Under the pieces are notes generated by a model, which was not told the DNA's origin, ran no database searches, and saw nothing but the letters and a program-made list of their open reading frames with translations. Of a stretch of 64,000 bases of DNA, positions 16,981-27,663 are shown piece after piece (the first letter of the stretch is position 1; every line of letters starts with the position of its first letter). The stretch comes from Candidatus Neomicrothrix sp. UBA6944 (lineage in GTDB: Bacteria > Actinomycetota > Acidimicrobiia > Acidimicrobiales > Poriferisodalaceae): NCBI GenBank assembly GCA_002448715.1, contig DJZU01000090.1, forward strand, positions 1 through 64,000, in the 5' to 3' direction. Made by a program: the position numbers and the translations under genes.

Positions 16981-18699
16981 ATGCACATCATCGCGACAGC
17001 AGGCCATGTCGACCACGGCAAATCAACCTTGGTCCGGGCGCTCACAGGTACCGACCCAGACAGGTTGACGGAGGAAAAAGAGCGCGGTCTGACGATCGAT
17101 CTAGGATTTGCGTTTACAGAGCTTTCGTCGGGCCGAAAGTTGTCGTTCATTGACGTTCCTGGACACATTCGTTTCATCAAGAACATGCTTGCTGGGGTCG
17201 GTGGCGTCGACGCATGTCTTTTCGTAGTTGCAGCAACTGAAGGTTGGAAACCTCAATCCGAGGAACATCTTCGCATCCTCGAACTACTGGGAATCCGACA
17301 CGGAGTTATTGCTGTTACCCAGATCGGGCTAGTTGATGAAGAACTAGCGCAACTAGCCCACATGGATGTAGAAGAACGCATAGAAAATAGCTTTCTCGAA
17401 GGCGCTGAAATCGTCTCTGTCGACAGTCTCACCGGCACCGGCATAGATGCACTGCGCGAATCGCTTGATCGGCTTACTGAATCAGTACCTACAGCAAACA
17501 ACAACAAGCGGCCTCGGCTTTGGATCGATCGGGCGTTCGCCGCGACCGGTGCTGGCAGCGTTGTAACTGGCACCTTAACCGGGGGTCGTTTGAGAATAGA
17601 CGACGAAGTTGCCCTCATACCTGGCAACATCACGGCACGGATCCGCGCCATCCAAACACAAAGCGAATCAAGAACCAAGATTGATCCCGGACACCGCGTC
17701 GCTTTGAACCTCGCCAATGTTGATTATCAAGAACTTCGTCGGGGAATCGCTTTGGTGTTCGACCAACAATGGCACCGCACCCAGAAGTTTGATGCAGCGA
17801 TTCGAATTCTCCCCAGTCTCAATCATGACGTATCGAGACGCGGTGCATACTCGCTGTACATCGGTTCAGGTGAATGGCCAGTAAAAATCCGGGTATTGGG
17901 TCCGAGCCGTCTCACGCCAGGTTCTGACGGGTATGTGAGAATTTTTCTTCCAGAGAATCTGCCACTTCTGCCAGGGGACAGATTTGTTTTACGAGAATCC
18001 GGTCGCGATGAGACCATCGGAGGTGGTCACCTGCTCGACGTTGATCCCGTGCTGAAGGCATCCGAAGCACAGCCAGATCTCTCGGTCGAACGAGTGGTGG
18101 CAGAACGAGAATGGGTAACCGTTGATCAGCTAGAGCGCCTCACTGGTGTCCCGGCACAGCCAGTATTGGGAAATTGGGTTGCTCCAGAAACCGTCGTCGC
18201 TGCTTTAAAAGATGAGGTCCGGGTTCTGGTGGAACAAGCTGGCCCTCTCGGATTAGACGTAGCTCTTCTAAATGATCGGCAACGTCTGGCTATCAACAAT
18301 TTGGAAGAGGTCGAAGTTTCCGATGGTCGAGCTAAGTCAGTTGATCAAGAAGACATCTTGGTTGATCATCCAATCCTTACAGAACTCGAAAAAGATCCTT
18401 TTTCCCCTAACCAGCCAGCTCAGTCATCCAGAGAAGAACTGCGGGGCTTACTGCAGCGGGGAATGGTCGTTCAAAATGAAGGCGTGTTCTTCGCTGCTTC
18501 AGCAATCCACGAGGCCTCAATACTGGTCGCCCATCTCTTGCAAAACCAGCCCGAAGGGCTCACAGTCGCAGAAATCAGAGATGCGCTCGGCACAACAAGA
18601 AAATTTGCGCTACCTATTTGCGCTGTGTTGGACAACACCGGAGTTACGCGAAGACGAGACGACCTAAGAATCGCTGGTCCACGCTTGCCTGAAATTTGA
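16981..18699 (+). CDS. selB: Selenocysteine-specific elongation factor
   Basis: Translation GTPase that brings Sec-tRNA to UGA codons with a SECIS element. The G domain has AGHVDHGKSTL (G1, residues 7-17), ERGLTIDLGFAF (G2), IDVPGHIRFIKNML (G3), then a G4 motif read as TQIGLVDEE where the usual NKxD is altered to TQIGLVD, which occurs in SelB proteins. Domains II-III follow (AATGAGSVVTGTL), and a C-terminal winged-helix region (about residues 370-572) for SECIS binding. Length of 572 residues is normal for SelB. The final helix domain has the expected DDLRIAGPRLPEI-like end. Confidence 0.95.
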   Translation: MHIIATAGHVDHGKSTLVRALTGTDPDRLTEEKERGLTIDLGFAFTELSSGRKLSFIDVPGHIRFIKNMLAGVGGVDACLFVVAATEGWKPQSEEHLRILELLGIRHGVIAVTQIGLVDEELAQLAHMDVEERIENSFLEGAEIVSVDSLTGTGIDALRESLDRLTESVPTANNNKRPRLWIDRAFAATGAGSVVTGTLTGGRLRIDDEVALIPGNITARIRAIQTQSESRTKIDPGHRVALNLANVDYQELRRGIALVFDQQWHRTQKFDAAIRILPSLNHDVSRRGAYSLYIGSGEWPVKIRVLGPSRLTPGSDGYVRIFLPENLPLLPGDRFVLRESGRDETIGGGHLLDVDPVLKASEAQPDLSVERVVAEREWVTVDQLERLTGVPAQPVLGNWVAPETVVAALKDEVRVLVEQAGPLGLDVALLNDRQRLAINNLEEVEVSDGRAKSVDQEDILVDHPILTELEKDPFSPNQPAQSSREELRGLLQRGMVVQNEGVFFAASAIHEASILVAHLLQNQPEGLTVAEIRDALGTTRKFALPICAVLDNTGVTRRRDDLRIAGPRLPEI

Positions 18700-18702
18700 C
18701 GC

Positions 18703-18722
18703 TTGACATCTCAGGATGTCAA
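18703..18722. terminator. Hairpin between convergent selB and whiB
   Basis: TTGACATC (18703-18710), a TCAG loop and GATGTCAA (18715-18722) form a perfect 8-bp hairpin in the 37-base gap between the converging selB and whiB-like genes. It lacks a clear T tract on either strand, so it may act as a weak bidirectional terminator or protect 3' ends. Confidence 0.5.
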
Positions 18723-18736
18723 CAGCAGAGGAGAGG

Positions 18737-19009
18737 TCAGCAAACGACTTCGCCGTCAAGAACCAGCAGCATTTGCCTTCGTTCTGCTTCGTTCGCGCCA
18801 CCCCATATGCCATGTGGTTCGCGAATATCAAGTGCATACGATAGGCAGTCTTCTCTAACTGAACACTGTCCACATATCGCCTTGGCTCGGGCCTCTCGAT
18901 TTAATTTTTCATCTTTCCGCTCAAACCTCGGCGGCGGAAAGAAAACTGTCGATTGCGGTCCTCGACACGCAGCCTTGTGCTCCCAACTGTCATCTGGCAA
19001 TGCAGCCAT
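18737..19009 (-). CDS. WhiB-family [4Fe-4S] transcriptional regulator
   Basis: A 90-residue Wbl protein, a family restricted to actinobacteria and their phages. Four cluster cysteines are at C15, C46, C49 and C55 (AACRGP; ICGQCSVREDCLSYAL), followed by the turn GIWGG (67-71) and a short basic segment EAERRQ. I take ATG 19009, which follows GGGGAG by eight bases; an upstream ATG at 19042 adds 11 unconserved residues. Such proteins bind the sigma factor and respond to redox or NO. The subclass is not certain. Confidence 0.95.
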   Translation of the reverse strand: MAALPDDSWEHKAACRGPQSTVFFPPPRFERKDEKLNREARAKAICGQCSVREDCLSYALDIREPHGIWGGANEAERRQMLLVLDGEVVC

Positions 19010-19174
19010 AATTTGCTCCCCCCAAAGAGCTTCCGGACGCAATCTAGGCGCGCCAGCCTAGGGAAGGCAAGAAAAAATCAAAAAACGATTCAATTTTTGA
19101 AACCCGTCGCTTACAGCGAATATTCAACGTTTCCGGACTCTGATCCGGTTATTTATGAAGCCGCAATGCTTGAT

Positions 19175-20500
19175 TTATTGCTCTTTTTGTCGCATTTCTC
19201 GATAGTCGACAGCCCCGCCTTCTTCAGGCTCTACCTCTAAAATAAGACCTTCGAGACCAACAATACGCGCTGATTCGCCTTCTTTAATGGGCGTAAGTCG
19301 ATTTACCCGAGCTCGCCACTGTGCGTTTTCAAAAACTACGAGACCATCGGGAGTGAGGTCCGTTGCCGCCTGGGTCATTTTGCCAACCATCCACTCTCTC
19401 CCCAGAGTGCTGGTGCCGTATCTAGTTCTAATTAACGCCGGCATTCCCGAAAGAACGAAAGCGAGGGTCAAACCAATTCCACCGACCAGCGTTAGCCAGC
19501 TCATGGAGTGCGTCGCGAAAAGCCATAGCGACCCGACAATCAAAAGCGCGGCACCAACAATGGTCCAGAATCGAGGCACTCCTGTTTGAAGATCAACCGC
19601 AAATCCAAGCATCGCTATAACCAGCAGCACGAGAGCCCAAAGGCGAATATCTAAAACCCCTAACCCATAACATCCAAACAGCAGTGAGCCACAGCCCACC
19701 CCACCAGCTACACCAATACCCCCAGTAAAGAAGTCAAGAAGCAACATTGACATCCCGGCAAGAAATAAGAGATATGTGACAGCTGGACTCGCAACGGTGT
19801 GAAACAACTGGTCCAACAAGGAAAGCTTGTTGAAAGCCACAGTTACATCGCCTGCCACCGAGCGTTGTATTAACCCGTCAGCTTGTTCAATTTCTATTGA
19901 GATTTTCTCAATTAGTTCCGCATCCTCCATCGCCAGCAGGAACTCACCGAGAGTTGGTGCCATCACGTCGACAAGACCATCATTGACAGCATCTTCGCCA
20001 CGGCGCAGATCATTGGCACCTGCCTGTGGGAAGAACCCCGTCGGGGTTGTGAACTCTGCAAAATTTCCGATACGACTACCAGGCGCGATGCCTGAATAAT
20101 CGGCCGCCTGTACCAGATGTGCTGCGGCACCTTGAGCTGTTGCTCCACTTTGACCTATCCAAGCGCCAACGGGAACTAGAGAACCCTCTATGTTCTGCAG
20201 AAGGTCAAGTACTTCTTGCTTAGCTGAGGCGCTTCCTGGACTATTGACTTGCAAGACGATGGCGAGCGCCCATTGCCTTTGCGCATCTTCTATCTGTAAC
20301 TCGATGTAGTCAATTTCAATAGGGTCGAGAAGCCCACTTACTTCGATGATTCGAATCTCCCGTGAGTGCTCGTGGCCATCATGCGAGGCAGCTGGTGAGC
20401 CAAGGAAACCGACTAGGGCTACAACGATAATCATTAAGGCCGCTACCGAGCGGCGGGTGCGCTTCAAGTTGCTCAAGAGTTCGCCCATCAACCGGATCAA
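19175..20500 (-). CDS. NfeD-type membrane protein with ClpP-class protease domain
   Basis: Long-form NfeD protein of 441 residues. After a signal/anchor segment (SVAALMIIVVALVGFLG) comes an extracytoplasmic ClpP/crotonase-like domain (about residues 48-200; IIEVSGLLDPIEIDYIE, IVLQVNSPGS, VGAWIGQSGATAQGAAAHLV, AADYSGIAPGSRIG), then several membrane helices (about 230-370), and a C-terminal OB-fold domain (LGREWMVGKMTQAATDL, VNRLTPIKEGESARIVGLEG). Family members work with SPFH/stomatin proteins in membrane quality control. No stomatin gene is adjacent here. Catalytic Ser/Lys of the protease part were not assigned with confidence. Confidence 0.9.
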   Translation of the reverse strand: MIRLMGELLSNLKRTRRSVAALMIIVVALVGFLGSPAASHDGHEHSREIRIIEVSGLLDPIEIDYIELQIEDAQRQWALAIVLQVNSPGSASAKQEVLDLLQNIEGSLVPVGAWIGQSGATAQGAAAHLVQAADYSGIAPGSRIGNFAEFTTPTGFFPQAGANDLRRGEDAVNDGLVDVMAPTLGEFLLAMEDAELIEKISIEIEQADGLIQRSVAGDVTVAFNKLSLLDQLFHTVASPAVTYLLFLAGMSMLLLDFFTGGIGVAGGVGCGSLLFGCYGLGVLDIRLWALVLLVIAMLGFAVDLQTGVPRFWTIVGAALLIVGSLWLFATHSMSWLTLVGGIGLTLAFVLSGMPALIRTRYGTSTLGREWMVGKMTQAATDLTPDGLVVFENAQWRARVNRLTPIKEGESARIVGLEGLILEVEPEEGGAVDYREMRQKEQ

Positions 20501-20606
20501 GATTATTTCGCCAAGACTACAGATCGGGCGTCAGTCTCCCATTCTCTTCCGACCTTGTCCTCATGGCACCTCGCTACTCGGTTGTAGGCGGCTAGCGTGG
20601 TAGGCG

Positions 20607-21101
20607 ATGACTACTGTCCTTCTAGCGAGCGACGCGGACTGGCTTATTGAAGAAGTGCGTTCCGCTCTCAGCGATCCAGGGACCACCGTTAACGTGGTTC
20701 GCGCGGGTGCGGACGTACGCGAATTCGTATCTAGCCAAATCCCTGAGTTGGTGATTCTTGATTTACAGATTGGGAATATGGGAGGGATGGCGACATGCAT
20801 GGACCTTCGCCTCGAAATTGATGCTGAGAGACTCTCTCCGATGCCAATCTTGATGCTTCTAGATCGCGAAGCAGACGTGTATTTAGCACAGCAGGCAGGA
20901 GCCCAGGGCTGGTTGGTGAAGCCACTGGATTCGTTTCGTTTGAAGATGGCCGCGGTCACATTGCTCGCCGGAGAAGATATGCGCGAAGAAGCAACTGCTG
21001 AGCCAGAACCGTCATCGGAAACTGTCCCGCAGCACGAGACTGAAGTTGATTCAGACGAAGCTGAGTCGAGTGATACCGAAGAGGCTTCCCAGGTCACATA
21101 A
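20607..21101 (+). CDS. Single-domain response regulator with acidic tail
   Basis: A CheY-like receiver of about 125 residues with D10/D11, phosphoacceptor D52 ([13 protein letters not shown]) and K105 ([10 protein letters not shown]). It has no output domain; instead the last 40 residues are highly acidic and rich in Glu, Ser and Thr. No kinase gene is near. It may act through protein-protein contact or as a phosphate sink. A tRNA gene follows 80 bases downstream. Confidence 0.85.
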   Translation: MTTVLLASDADWLIEEVRSALSDPGTTVNVVRAGADVREFVSSQIPELVILDLQIGNMGGMATCMDLRLEIDAERLSPMPILMLLDREADVYLAQQAGAQGWLVKPLDSFRLKMAAVTLLAGEDMREEATAEPEPSSETVPQHETEVDSDEAESSDTEEASQVT

Positions 21102-21181
21102 GTCCAGTTGCGAGTTGTGGCCGGACCCCAGCGGAATCAAGTTGTATTTGCGCTAGCGTCAAAGGTTCCAGGACGTTACAA

Positions 21182-21258
<77 letters not shown>

Positions 21259-21318
21259 TAACGCGTTCACTTTTATTTGCAGTGGAGCCGCTAGTTCTAG
21301 CCACATGGAGAGGTTGAA

Positions 21319-22032
21319 ATGATTGATCCAACAGGTCGGGTGATGATGATTAGCGGCGCGAACCGCGGTATCGGGGCGGCGTTAGCTCAGCAGTTCCACT
21401 CTGATGGCTGGACGGTGAGCCTTGGGGCTCGCGAAGTTGATGCTCTGCAGGCGTCGGTTCAACCCTGGGCAGACCAAAATGTTTCGTGTCACCAATACGA
21501 TGCTCTTGATCCATCCAGCGGCGACGCATGGGTAAGTGCCACTGAAGGGTTGCACGGACGTGTGGACGGTTTGACAAACAATGCGGGCGTTGGCCACATG
21601 GAGTCATTAGCTGATCTTTCCGAGGAACTTCTCGACGAAATGTGGTCAGTTAATGTCAAGGGGCCGTTGCGTTTAATTCAACGGGCTCTTCCCTTATTAG
21701 CTATTTCCGGCGAAGGACGCATCGTGAACGTCGTATCTCTCTCTGGGAAGAGGGTAAAGGGAACTTTCGCGCCGGGATATGCGATGAGTAAACATGCATT
21801 TCTGGCTCTACACCACGCGGTCCGACACGCGACATTCGACGAAGGCATCCGGGTCACCGCTATTTGTCCCGGCTACGTCGAAACCGACATGACATCAAGC
21901 TTTGGAGTCGATCCAACAATCATGATTCAGCCCGGGGATCTAGCCGAAACCGTAGCGACCATCGTTCGGTTACCTAACACCGCGACTGTCGCCGAAATTT
22001 TGATGACATGCGAACCGGAGGTTTTGGGATAA
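21319..22032 (+). CDS. Short-chain dehydrogenase/reductase
   Basis: Classical SDR of 237 residues. Cofactor motif [13 protein letters not shown] begins at residue 12, NNAGVGHM near residue 89, and the catalytic Tyr-Lys pair is in [25 protein letters not shown] follows. The fold and NAD(P)-dependent oxidoreductase activity are clear, the substrate is not. It leads a three-gene run with an acyl-CoA ligase and an MDR oxidoreductase, overlapping or abutting each, suggesting a shared route for a carboxylic acid or its alcohol/aldehyde. It resembles uncharacterised actinobacterial SDRs in lipid catabolism. Confidence 0.9.
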   Translation: MIDPTGRVMMISGANRGIGAALAQQFHSDGWTVSLGAREVDALQASVQPWADQNVSCHQYDALDPSSGDAWVSATEGLHGRVDGLTNNAGVGHMESLADLSEELLDEMWSVNVKGPLRLIQRALPLLAISGEGRIVNVVSLSGKRVKGTFAPGYAMSKHAFLALHHAVRHATFDEGIRVTAICPGYVETDMTSSFGVDPTIMIQPGDLAETVATIVRLPNTATVAEILMTCEPEVLG

Positions 22033-22040
22033 TCACAGCA

Positions 22041-23534
22041 ATGAACATTGCGGATCTCTTAAATCAAAATCCCAAGCCCGATGACGTCGCTCTCATCGAT
22101 CGTTCCAAGAGACCTGCCCTAGAAGTCTCTGTTGCAGAAATCACAAACCAAGTTCATGTGTTTGCCCAGGCCGTGATTGATTTGGGTTTGGCACCAGGTT
22201 CCCGAATCGGCTTACTAGCGGGCAACCTTGGCGAGTACTACACAGTGATGTTTGGTGCTCCAGCGGCTGGAATGGTTTTCGTACCCCTTAACACCCGGCT
22301 TCCCGAGTCCACCCTGCAATACATCATTCAAGATGCGGACCTCAAACTGCTGGTAACTGACAAACAGCATGCCGGCTTAAACGCAGATGTATCGAAAGTC
22401 GTTATCGGTTCCGAGCGGTGGGCACAGATGATGAGCAGCAAACCCGCGCCTAACACCGCGGAAGTCGAACCGGATGATGTAGCCATTCAAATCTACACAT
22501 CAGGGTCGACCGGAAAGCCTAAAGGTGTGTTGTTGTCACACCAAAACGTGACTTTCACCGTGCTCGAATATGGTGCCGCTCTTCCAGGCGAAGTGATGCT
22601 GGTTTCCGCACCTCTGTATCACAAGAACGCCTCTATGGCATCGAAGCTTGCATTTGCCAGCGGCGGAAAAGTCGTTCTTCTTCCTCAATTCTCACCAGGT
22701 GAGTACCTAGATGCGATAACCGAACATCAAGTCACGATGTGCTCCGGAGTGCCGACCATGTACGCCTTGGTGACCGCTGAATTACAGAAGACGCCTGATC
22801 AACATGATCTTTCTTCGGTACAGCGAGTTCTGATTGGTTCCGCTCCTCTGACAGAGGCGCTATTTGATGATGTGCAGGCACTGTTCCCTGAGGCCCTGGT
22901 GACCAACGGCTACGGAACTACAGAGGCCGTGTTGGAATTTGGGCCTCACCCTGAAGGTCTTCCAAGGCCAAAGATTTCTCTCGGGTGCGAGCATCCGAGC
23001 GTTGAACTGAAGTTGGTAGATCCAGATACGGGCACAGAGTCAAATCATGGCGAGTTGTGGGTGAAATCTAAAGGGGTGATGCTGGGCTATCACGGCTTAC
23101 CGCAAGCGAACGAGGAACGATTGACCGACGGCTGGTATCACACTGGCGATTTGATGCACCGCGACGAGGCTGGTTGGTACTTCTTTGTCGGTCGTGTGGA
23201 CGACATGTTTGTTTGCGCGGGTGAAAACATTTACCCAGACTCCGTTGAACAAATGCTTGAACGTCACCCATCTGTGCATCAGGCAGTTGTAGTTCCTGTT
23301 AGAGACGAGTTGAAGGGTCAGTTACCTACAGCGTTCATTCGCAGTGAACCAAGCGTTCAGGTGGATGCAGATGAGATCAAAGAGTACGCACTCAAAAACG
23401 GACCAGCCTATGCTCACCCCCGGCATGTCTGGTTCGTTGATGAAATCCCGCTTGCCTCGACCGCCAAAATCGACAGAACCCAACTCACCAGAAATGCTGA
23501 GAAACTGCTGAACTTGGATACGGAGGTTCAATGA
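22041..23534 (+). CDS. AMP-dependent acyl-CoA synthetase/ligase
   Basis: ANL-superfamily ligase of about 497 residues that activates a carboxylate with ATP and CoA. Motifs: P-loop YTSGSTGKPKGVLLSH (about residue 155), NGYGTTEA, WYHTGDLMHRDEAGWYFFVGRVDDMF and the C-terminal catalytic lysine context PLASTAKIDRTQL. The start is set at ATG 22041, where family similarity begins (MNIADLL); ATG 22008 would overlap the SDR end by 25 bases. Its stop overlaps the following gene in an ATGA junction. Substrate chain not predictable. Confidence 0.92.
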   Translation: MNIADLLNQNPKPDDVALIDRSKRPALEVSVAEITNQVHVFAQAVIDLGLAPGSRIGLLAGNLGEYYTVMFGAPAAGMVFVPLNTRLPESTLQYIIQDADLKLLVTDKQHAGLNADVSKVVIGSERWAQMMSSKPAPNTAEVEPDDVAIQIYTSGSTGKPKGVLLSHQNVTFTVLEYGAALPGEVMLVSAPLYHKNASMASKLAFASGGKVVLLPQFSPGEYLDAITEHQVTMCSGVPTMYALVTAELQKTPDQHDLSSVQRVLIGSAPLTEALFDDVQALFPEALVTNGYGTTEAVLEFGPHPEGLPRPKISLGCEHPSVELKLVDPDTGTESNHGELWVKSKGVMLGYHGLPQANEERLTDGWYHTGDLMHRDEAGWYFFVGRVDDMFVCAGENIYPDSVEQMLERHPSVHQAVVVPVRDELKGQLPTAFIRSEPSVQVDADEIKEYALKNGPAYAHPRHVWFVDEIPLASTAKIDRTQLTRNAEKLLNLDTEVQ

Positions 23535-24544
23535 AAGCCATTGTCTTTGACCAACACGGACCAATTGATGTCCTCGACTATCGAGAGATTGAGGAACCGC
23601 CACTGCGACCAGGTGAAGTTCGTGTGGCGGTCCGAGCATGTTCGCTGAACTATCACGATGTCTTCACCCGCCAAGGCATGCCAGGAATCAAGGTTCCACT
23701 CCCAGGTATCCCCGGCTGTGACTGCGCTGGTGTTCTAGCCGAGGTCGCCGACGACGTAGCTGGCTGGCATATAGGGGACCGCGTTCTTGTTGACCCCGTC
23801 AGATACGAAGATGGCAAGCTGTGGATGATCGGAGACACTCTGTGGGGCGCCTACGCGGAATACGTGGTGGTGACGGCTGAACAGTTAATCTCGCTTCCCG
23901 AGGACGTCTCATTCGATGACGCTGCATGTCTTCCAGTCGCCTATGGGACTGCGCATCGAATGATGTTGACCCGCGGTGGTGTCACCGCCGACGACTCCGT
24001 TTTGATCTTGGGTGCGAGCGGAGGAGTCGGAACTAGCGCCTTGTTGTTAGCAAAAATGAGCGGCGCGTCAGTTATCGCTGCGGCGGGGACCGATGAAAAA
24101 TGTGAACAGTTACTAGCTTTAGGCGCTGACGAAACTATTAACTACACCACTACTGATTTTGTAAAGTACTGCCGCGAAAACACAGGAAGTCTTTTCGGTG
24201 GGGGCGGTTACGACGTCGTAGTGAACTTCACCGGCGGTGACACGTGGGCAAAGTCACTGAAATGCGTGAAACTCGGTGGACGCGTCCTAACGTGCGGCGC
24301 AACTGCCGGTTTCGATCCCCCAACTGACTTGCGATTCATCTGGACCGCAGAAATGGACATTCGCGGATCCAATGGGTGGCAACGCAGCGATCTCAATCAA
24401 TTGCTTCATTTAACTAAAACAGAAGAGTTTTCACCCGTGATTGACTCTCGTGTCGCTCTCAAAGACGGCATCTCTGCCCATCGCGCCCTTGAAGAACGAA
24501 AATTCTTCGGGAAGATCCTGATTAACGCCGACGCGCCGATCTAA
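23531..24544 (+). CDS. Medium-chain dehydrogenase/reductase (quinone-oxidoreductase-like)
   Basis: A 337-residue MDR protein. N-terminal GroES-like domain with RACSLNYHDVFTRQGMPG and PGIPGCDCAGVLAEV, and a Rossmann domain with the NAD(P)H motif LGASGGVGTSALLLAK and GADETINY. The C-terminal FGKILI ending is typical of quinone oxidoreductase or enoyl-reductase subgroups. A catalytic zinc site cannot be assigned with confidence. It is the last gene of the SDR-ligase-MDR operon and converges with the PhyH gene. Substrate unknown. Confidence 0.9.
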   Translation: MKAIVFDQHGPIDVLDYREIEEPPLRPGEVRVAVRACSLNYHDVFTRQGMPGIKVPLPGIPGCDCAGVLAEVADDVAGWHIGDRVLVDPVRYEDGKLWMIGDTLWGAYAEYVVVTAEQLISLPEDVSFDDAACLPVAYGTAHRMMLTRGGVTADDSVLILGASGGVGTSALLLAKMSGASVIAAAGTDEKCEQLLALGADETINYTTTDFVKYCRENTGSLFGGGGYDVVVNFTGGDTWAKSLKCVKLGGRVLTCGATAGFDPPTDLRFIWTAEMDIRGSNGWQRSDLNQLLHLTKTEEFSPVIDSRVALKDGISAHRALEERKFFGKILINADAPI

Positions 24545-24550
24545 ATCAGA

Positions 24551-25453
24551 TCAAGGCACTAAACGCGGAACTCTTTCTGTTTGCTGGGAATAGGGAAACT
24601 CGTCAGCAAATCCCGCCAAGAATTTGAACATCTCGGGGTCGTCGCAATCGTCCGCGAGCTCTTGAGGAAAAAGGTTCTTGATGTCGTCTTGAGGTAAGAC
24701 CATGTAGTGCCGGAAATAATTCGCTATCGACAGTCGCATGCCCTCCGTTACCCGAGGGAATGCTCCATGCCACGTTGCCCCATGAAAAACAACCAGCGAT
24801 CCCGCCGGCGCCTCCACAGGCACAGCTAGTTCAACCGCTTCAGGAAAACGTGGAGGCTCCATCCGGCGATGAGACCCTGGGACATACGCCAACGCTCCCC
24901 CATCCAGCGAGTAGTCAGTAATGCACCAGTTCGTATTCGCGGTCAGCGCGTTACGACCCCATGGACGGGGCACTGCGATCTGGTCGCAATGCAAACCCAA
25001 GTTTTGTCCGTAGCCGAACTCGCCCTGCCACTTAATGAACGCGTTGTGGCTACTAAATCGAGTTGCGTTCTGTCCTATGAGGTGGCGAATCAACGCTACC
25101 CCTATTGGATTAATAGCTAGATCTCGAAAGAGACGATCTCGAGCACATAGCTGTTGCACTAAAAATTGAGTTGGCTCACCTCGGTCTCCGCTGAACTGAG
25201 CGATGACATTCTCATCAGCGCTCATAGTGAGCTCAGCCTTCGGGCCTTCATCCAGGTCAAAGCCGCAACCCACTATTTCTTCAGCTTCAAATAACAACCG
25301 TTCCGCAATTGCTTTGATTGTTTCGGGGGCGACTCCTGTTTTTTCAGGTGGAACAACGCATAGGCCGTCGACCTCAAGCTGCAACACAAATTGCTCGAGT
25401 TCTAATTCTTGGATCTGTGGACTTAATCGAGTCTTAAGCGTCGTCGTCTCCAT
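24551..25453 (-). CDS. Phytanoyl-CoA dioxygenase (PhyH) family protein
   Basis: Fe(II)/2-oxoglutarate-dependent oxygenase of 300 residues. The iron facial triad is seen as LGLHCDQIAVP (H155, D157) and FHGATWHGAFPR (H229, with H224 nearby), and the 2-oxoglutarate-binding Arg is probably R240 (TEGMRLSIANYFR). ALAYVPGSHRR is the characteristic PhyH turn. Substrates in this family range from phytanoyl-CoA to ectoine and aminophosphonates; none is indicated by context. It is convergent with the SDR-ligase-MDR operon. Confidence 0.88.
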   Translation of the reverse strand: METTTLKTRLSPQIQELELEQFVLQLEVDGLCVVPPEKTGVAPETIKAIAERLLFEAEEIVGCGFDLDEGPKAELTMSADENVIAQFSGDRGEPTQFLVQQLCARDRLFRDLAINPIGVALIRHLIGQNATRFSSHNAFIKWQGEFGYGQNLGLHCDQIAVPRPWGRNALTANTNWCITDYSLDGGALAYVPGSHRRMEPPRFPEAVELAVPVEAPAGSLVVFHGATWHGAFPRVTEGMRLSIANYFRHYMVLPQDDIKNLFPQELADDCDDPEMFKFLAGFADEFPYSQQTERVPRLVP

Positions 25454-25490
25454 GAGACGAAACTAGCGTTTTCTAGTGAGTGCTTGTTCT

Positions 25491-26162
25491 TTACTCTTGA
25501 GGATTGAGCAGAACTGACAGCACACTCCCAGCTTCAATTACTTCACCAAGAGCAGCATGAAGCTCTGAAACTTGAACCGTCTCAGGTCGAAATACCACAT
25601 CGCCTTGTTTTACGACACCCGTAGAAGTCAGGCCAAGAGATAACTGCCACAACTTGATTGATGACTCTGTAAGTGGGGTTACGTGGTAGTCAACAGTGAG
25701 GTCACTGGAACTGCCCGTTGCAGCTTCATCAGCGACATAGCCCAAATTCACCAAATTTCGTTCTAATTGGGCCACATCTGGTCCGTCACTGACTTTGTAA
25801 GCAATATCGCGATACATGGGCAACGAACCCTCCATCAAGATGACGGGTTTGTGGTCCACGGCATATAGGGCTGTTCCGAACTCGATTCGATCACCTGGCT
25901 TTGGGAGCCAGGTGACAGTTCCCGCCGCAACGTTAATAAGTCGTTGCGAGGGACCTTCGAGAAAGGCATGCTCGTCAGGTTGCGATGCCTTTCCTGAGCT
26001 TGCGCTGGGGGTGATAACTCTGGTGGAAATAGGTGTCGCTATGTCCAATGAATTGGACTTCTTTGAGGTACCGGAAATACCTATAACAATGACGACAACG
26101 CAGGCGATGCTCAGCAGCAACACGAGAATAGTGGTCAGGGTTTTTCTCATCTGGAGTCGCAT
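25491..26162 (-). CDS. Membrane-anchored peptidoglycan-binding/adaptor-like protein
   Basis: About 223 residues: an N-terminal transmembrane segment (TILVLLLSIACVVVIVIGIS), a linker, a lipoyl/barrel-like strand region (GTVTWLPKPGDRIEFGTALYAVDHKPVIL) and a region like a PG_binding_1 domain (DVAQLERNLVNLGYVADEAA, IKLWQLSLGLTSTGVVKQGDVVF). The layout matches actinobacterial periplasmic adaptor proteins that accompany MacB-type transporters, but those are longer, and the sequence ends soon after the first domain. No transporter gene is adjacent. Possible truncated or minimal adaptor. Confidence 0.7.
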   Translation of the reverse strand: MRLQMRKTLTTILVLLLSIACVVVIVIGISGTSKKSNSLDIATPISTRVITPSASSGKASQPDEHAFLEGPSQRLINVAAGTVTWLPKPGDRIEFGTALYAVDHKPVILMEGSLPMYRDIAYKVSDGPDVAQLERNLVNLGYVADEAATGSSSDLTVDYHVTPLTESSIKLWQLSLGLTSTGVVKQGDVVFRPETVQVSELHAALGEVIEAGSVLSVLLNPQE

Positions 26163-26282
26163 CCGGTGATGGGGTTCAAGGTTTACAAGACTAGGGGCAA
26201 ATTATGGGCGCCACAGTTTCAATGCTTCGGCCTGGCAGACCAAATCGCTGCGACCGGCGATTGGGGGATCTAACGTCAGGTC

Positions 26283-27649
<1,367 letters not shown>

Positions 27650-27663
27650 TTATTAGACCGTTA

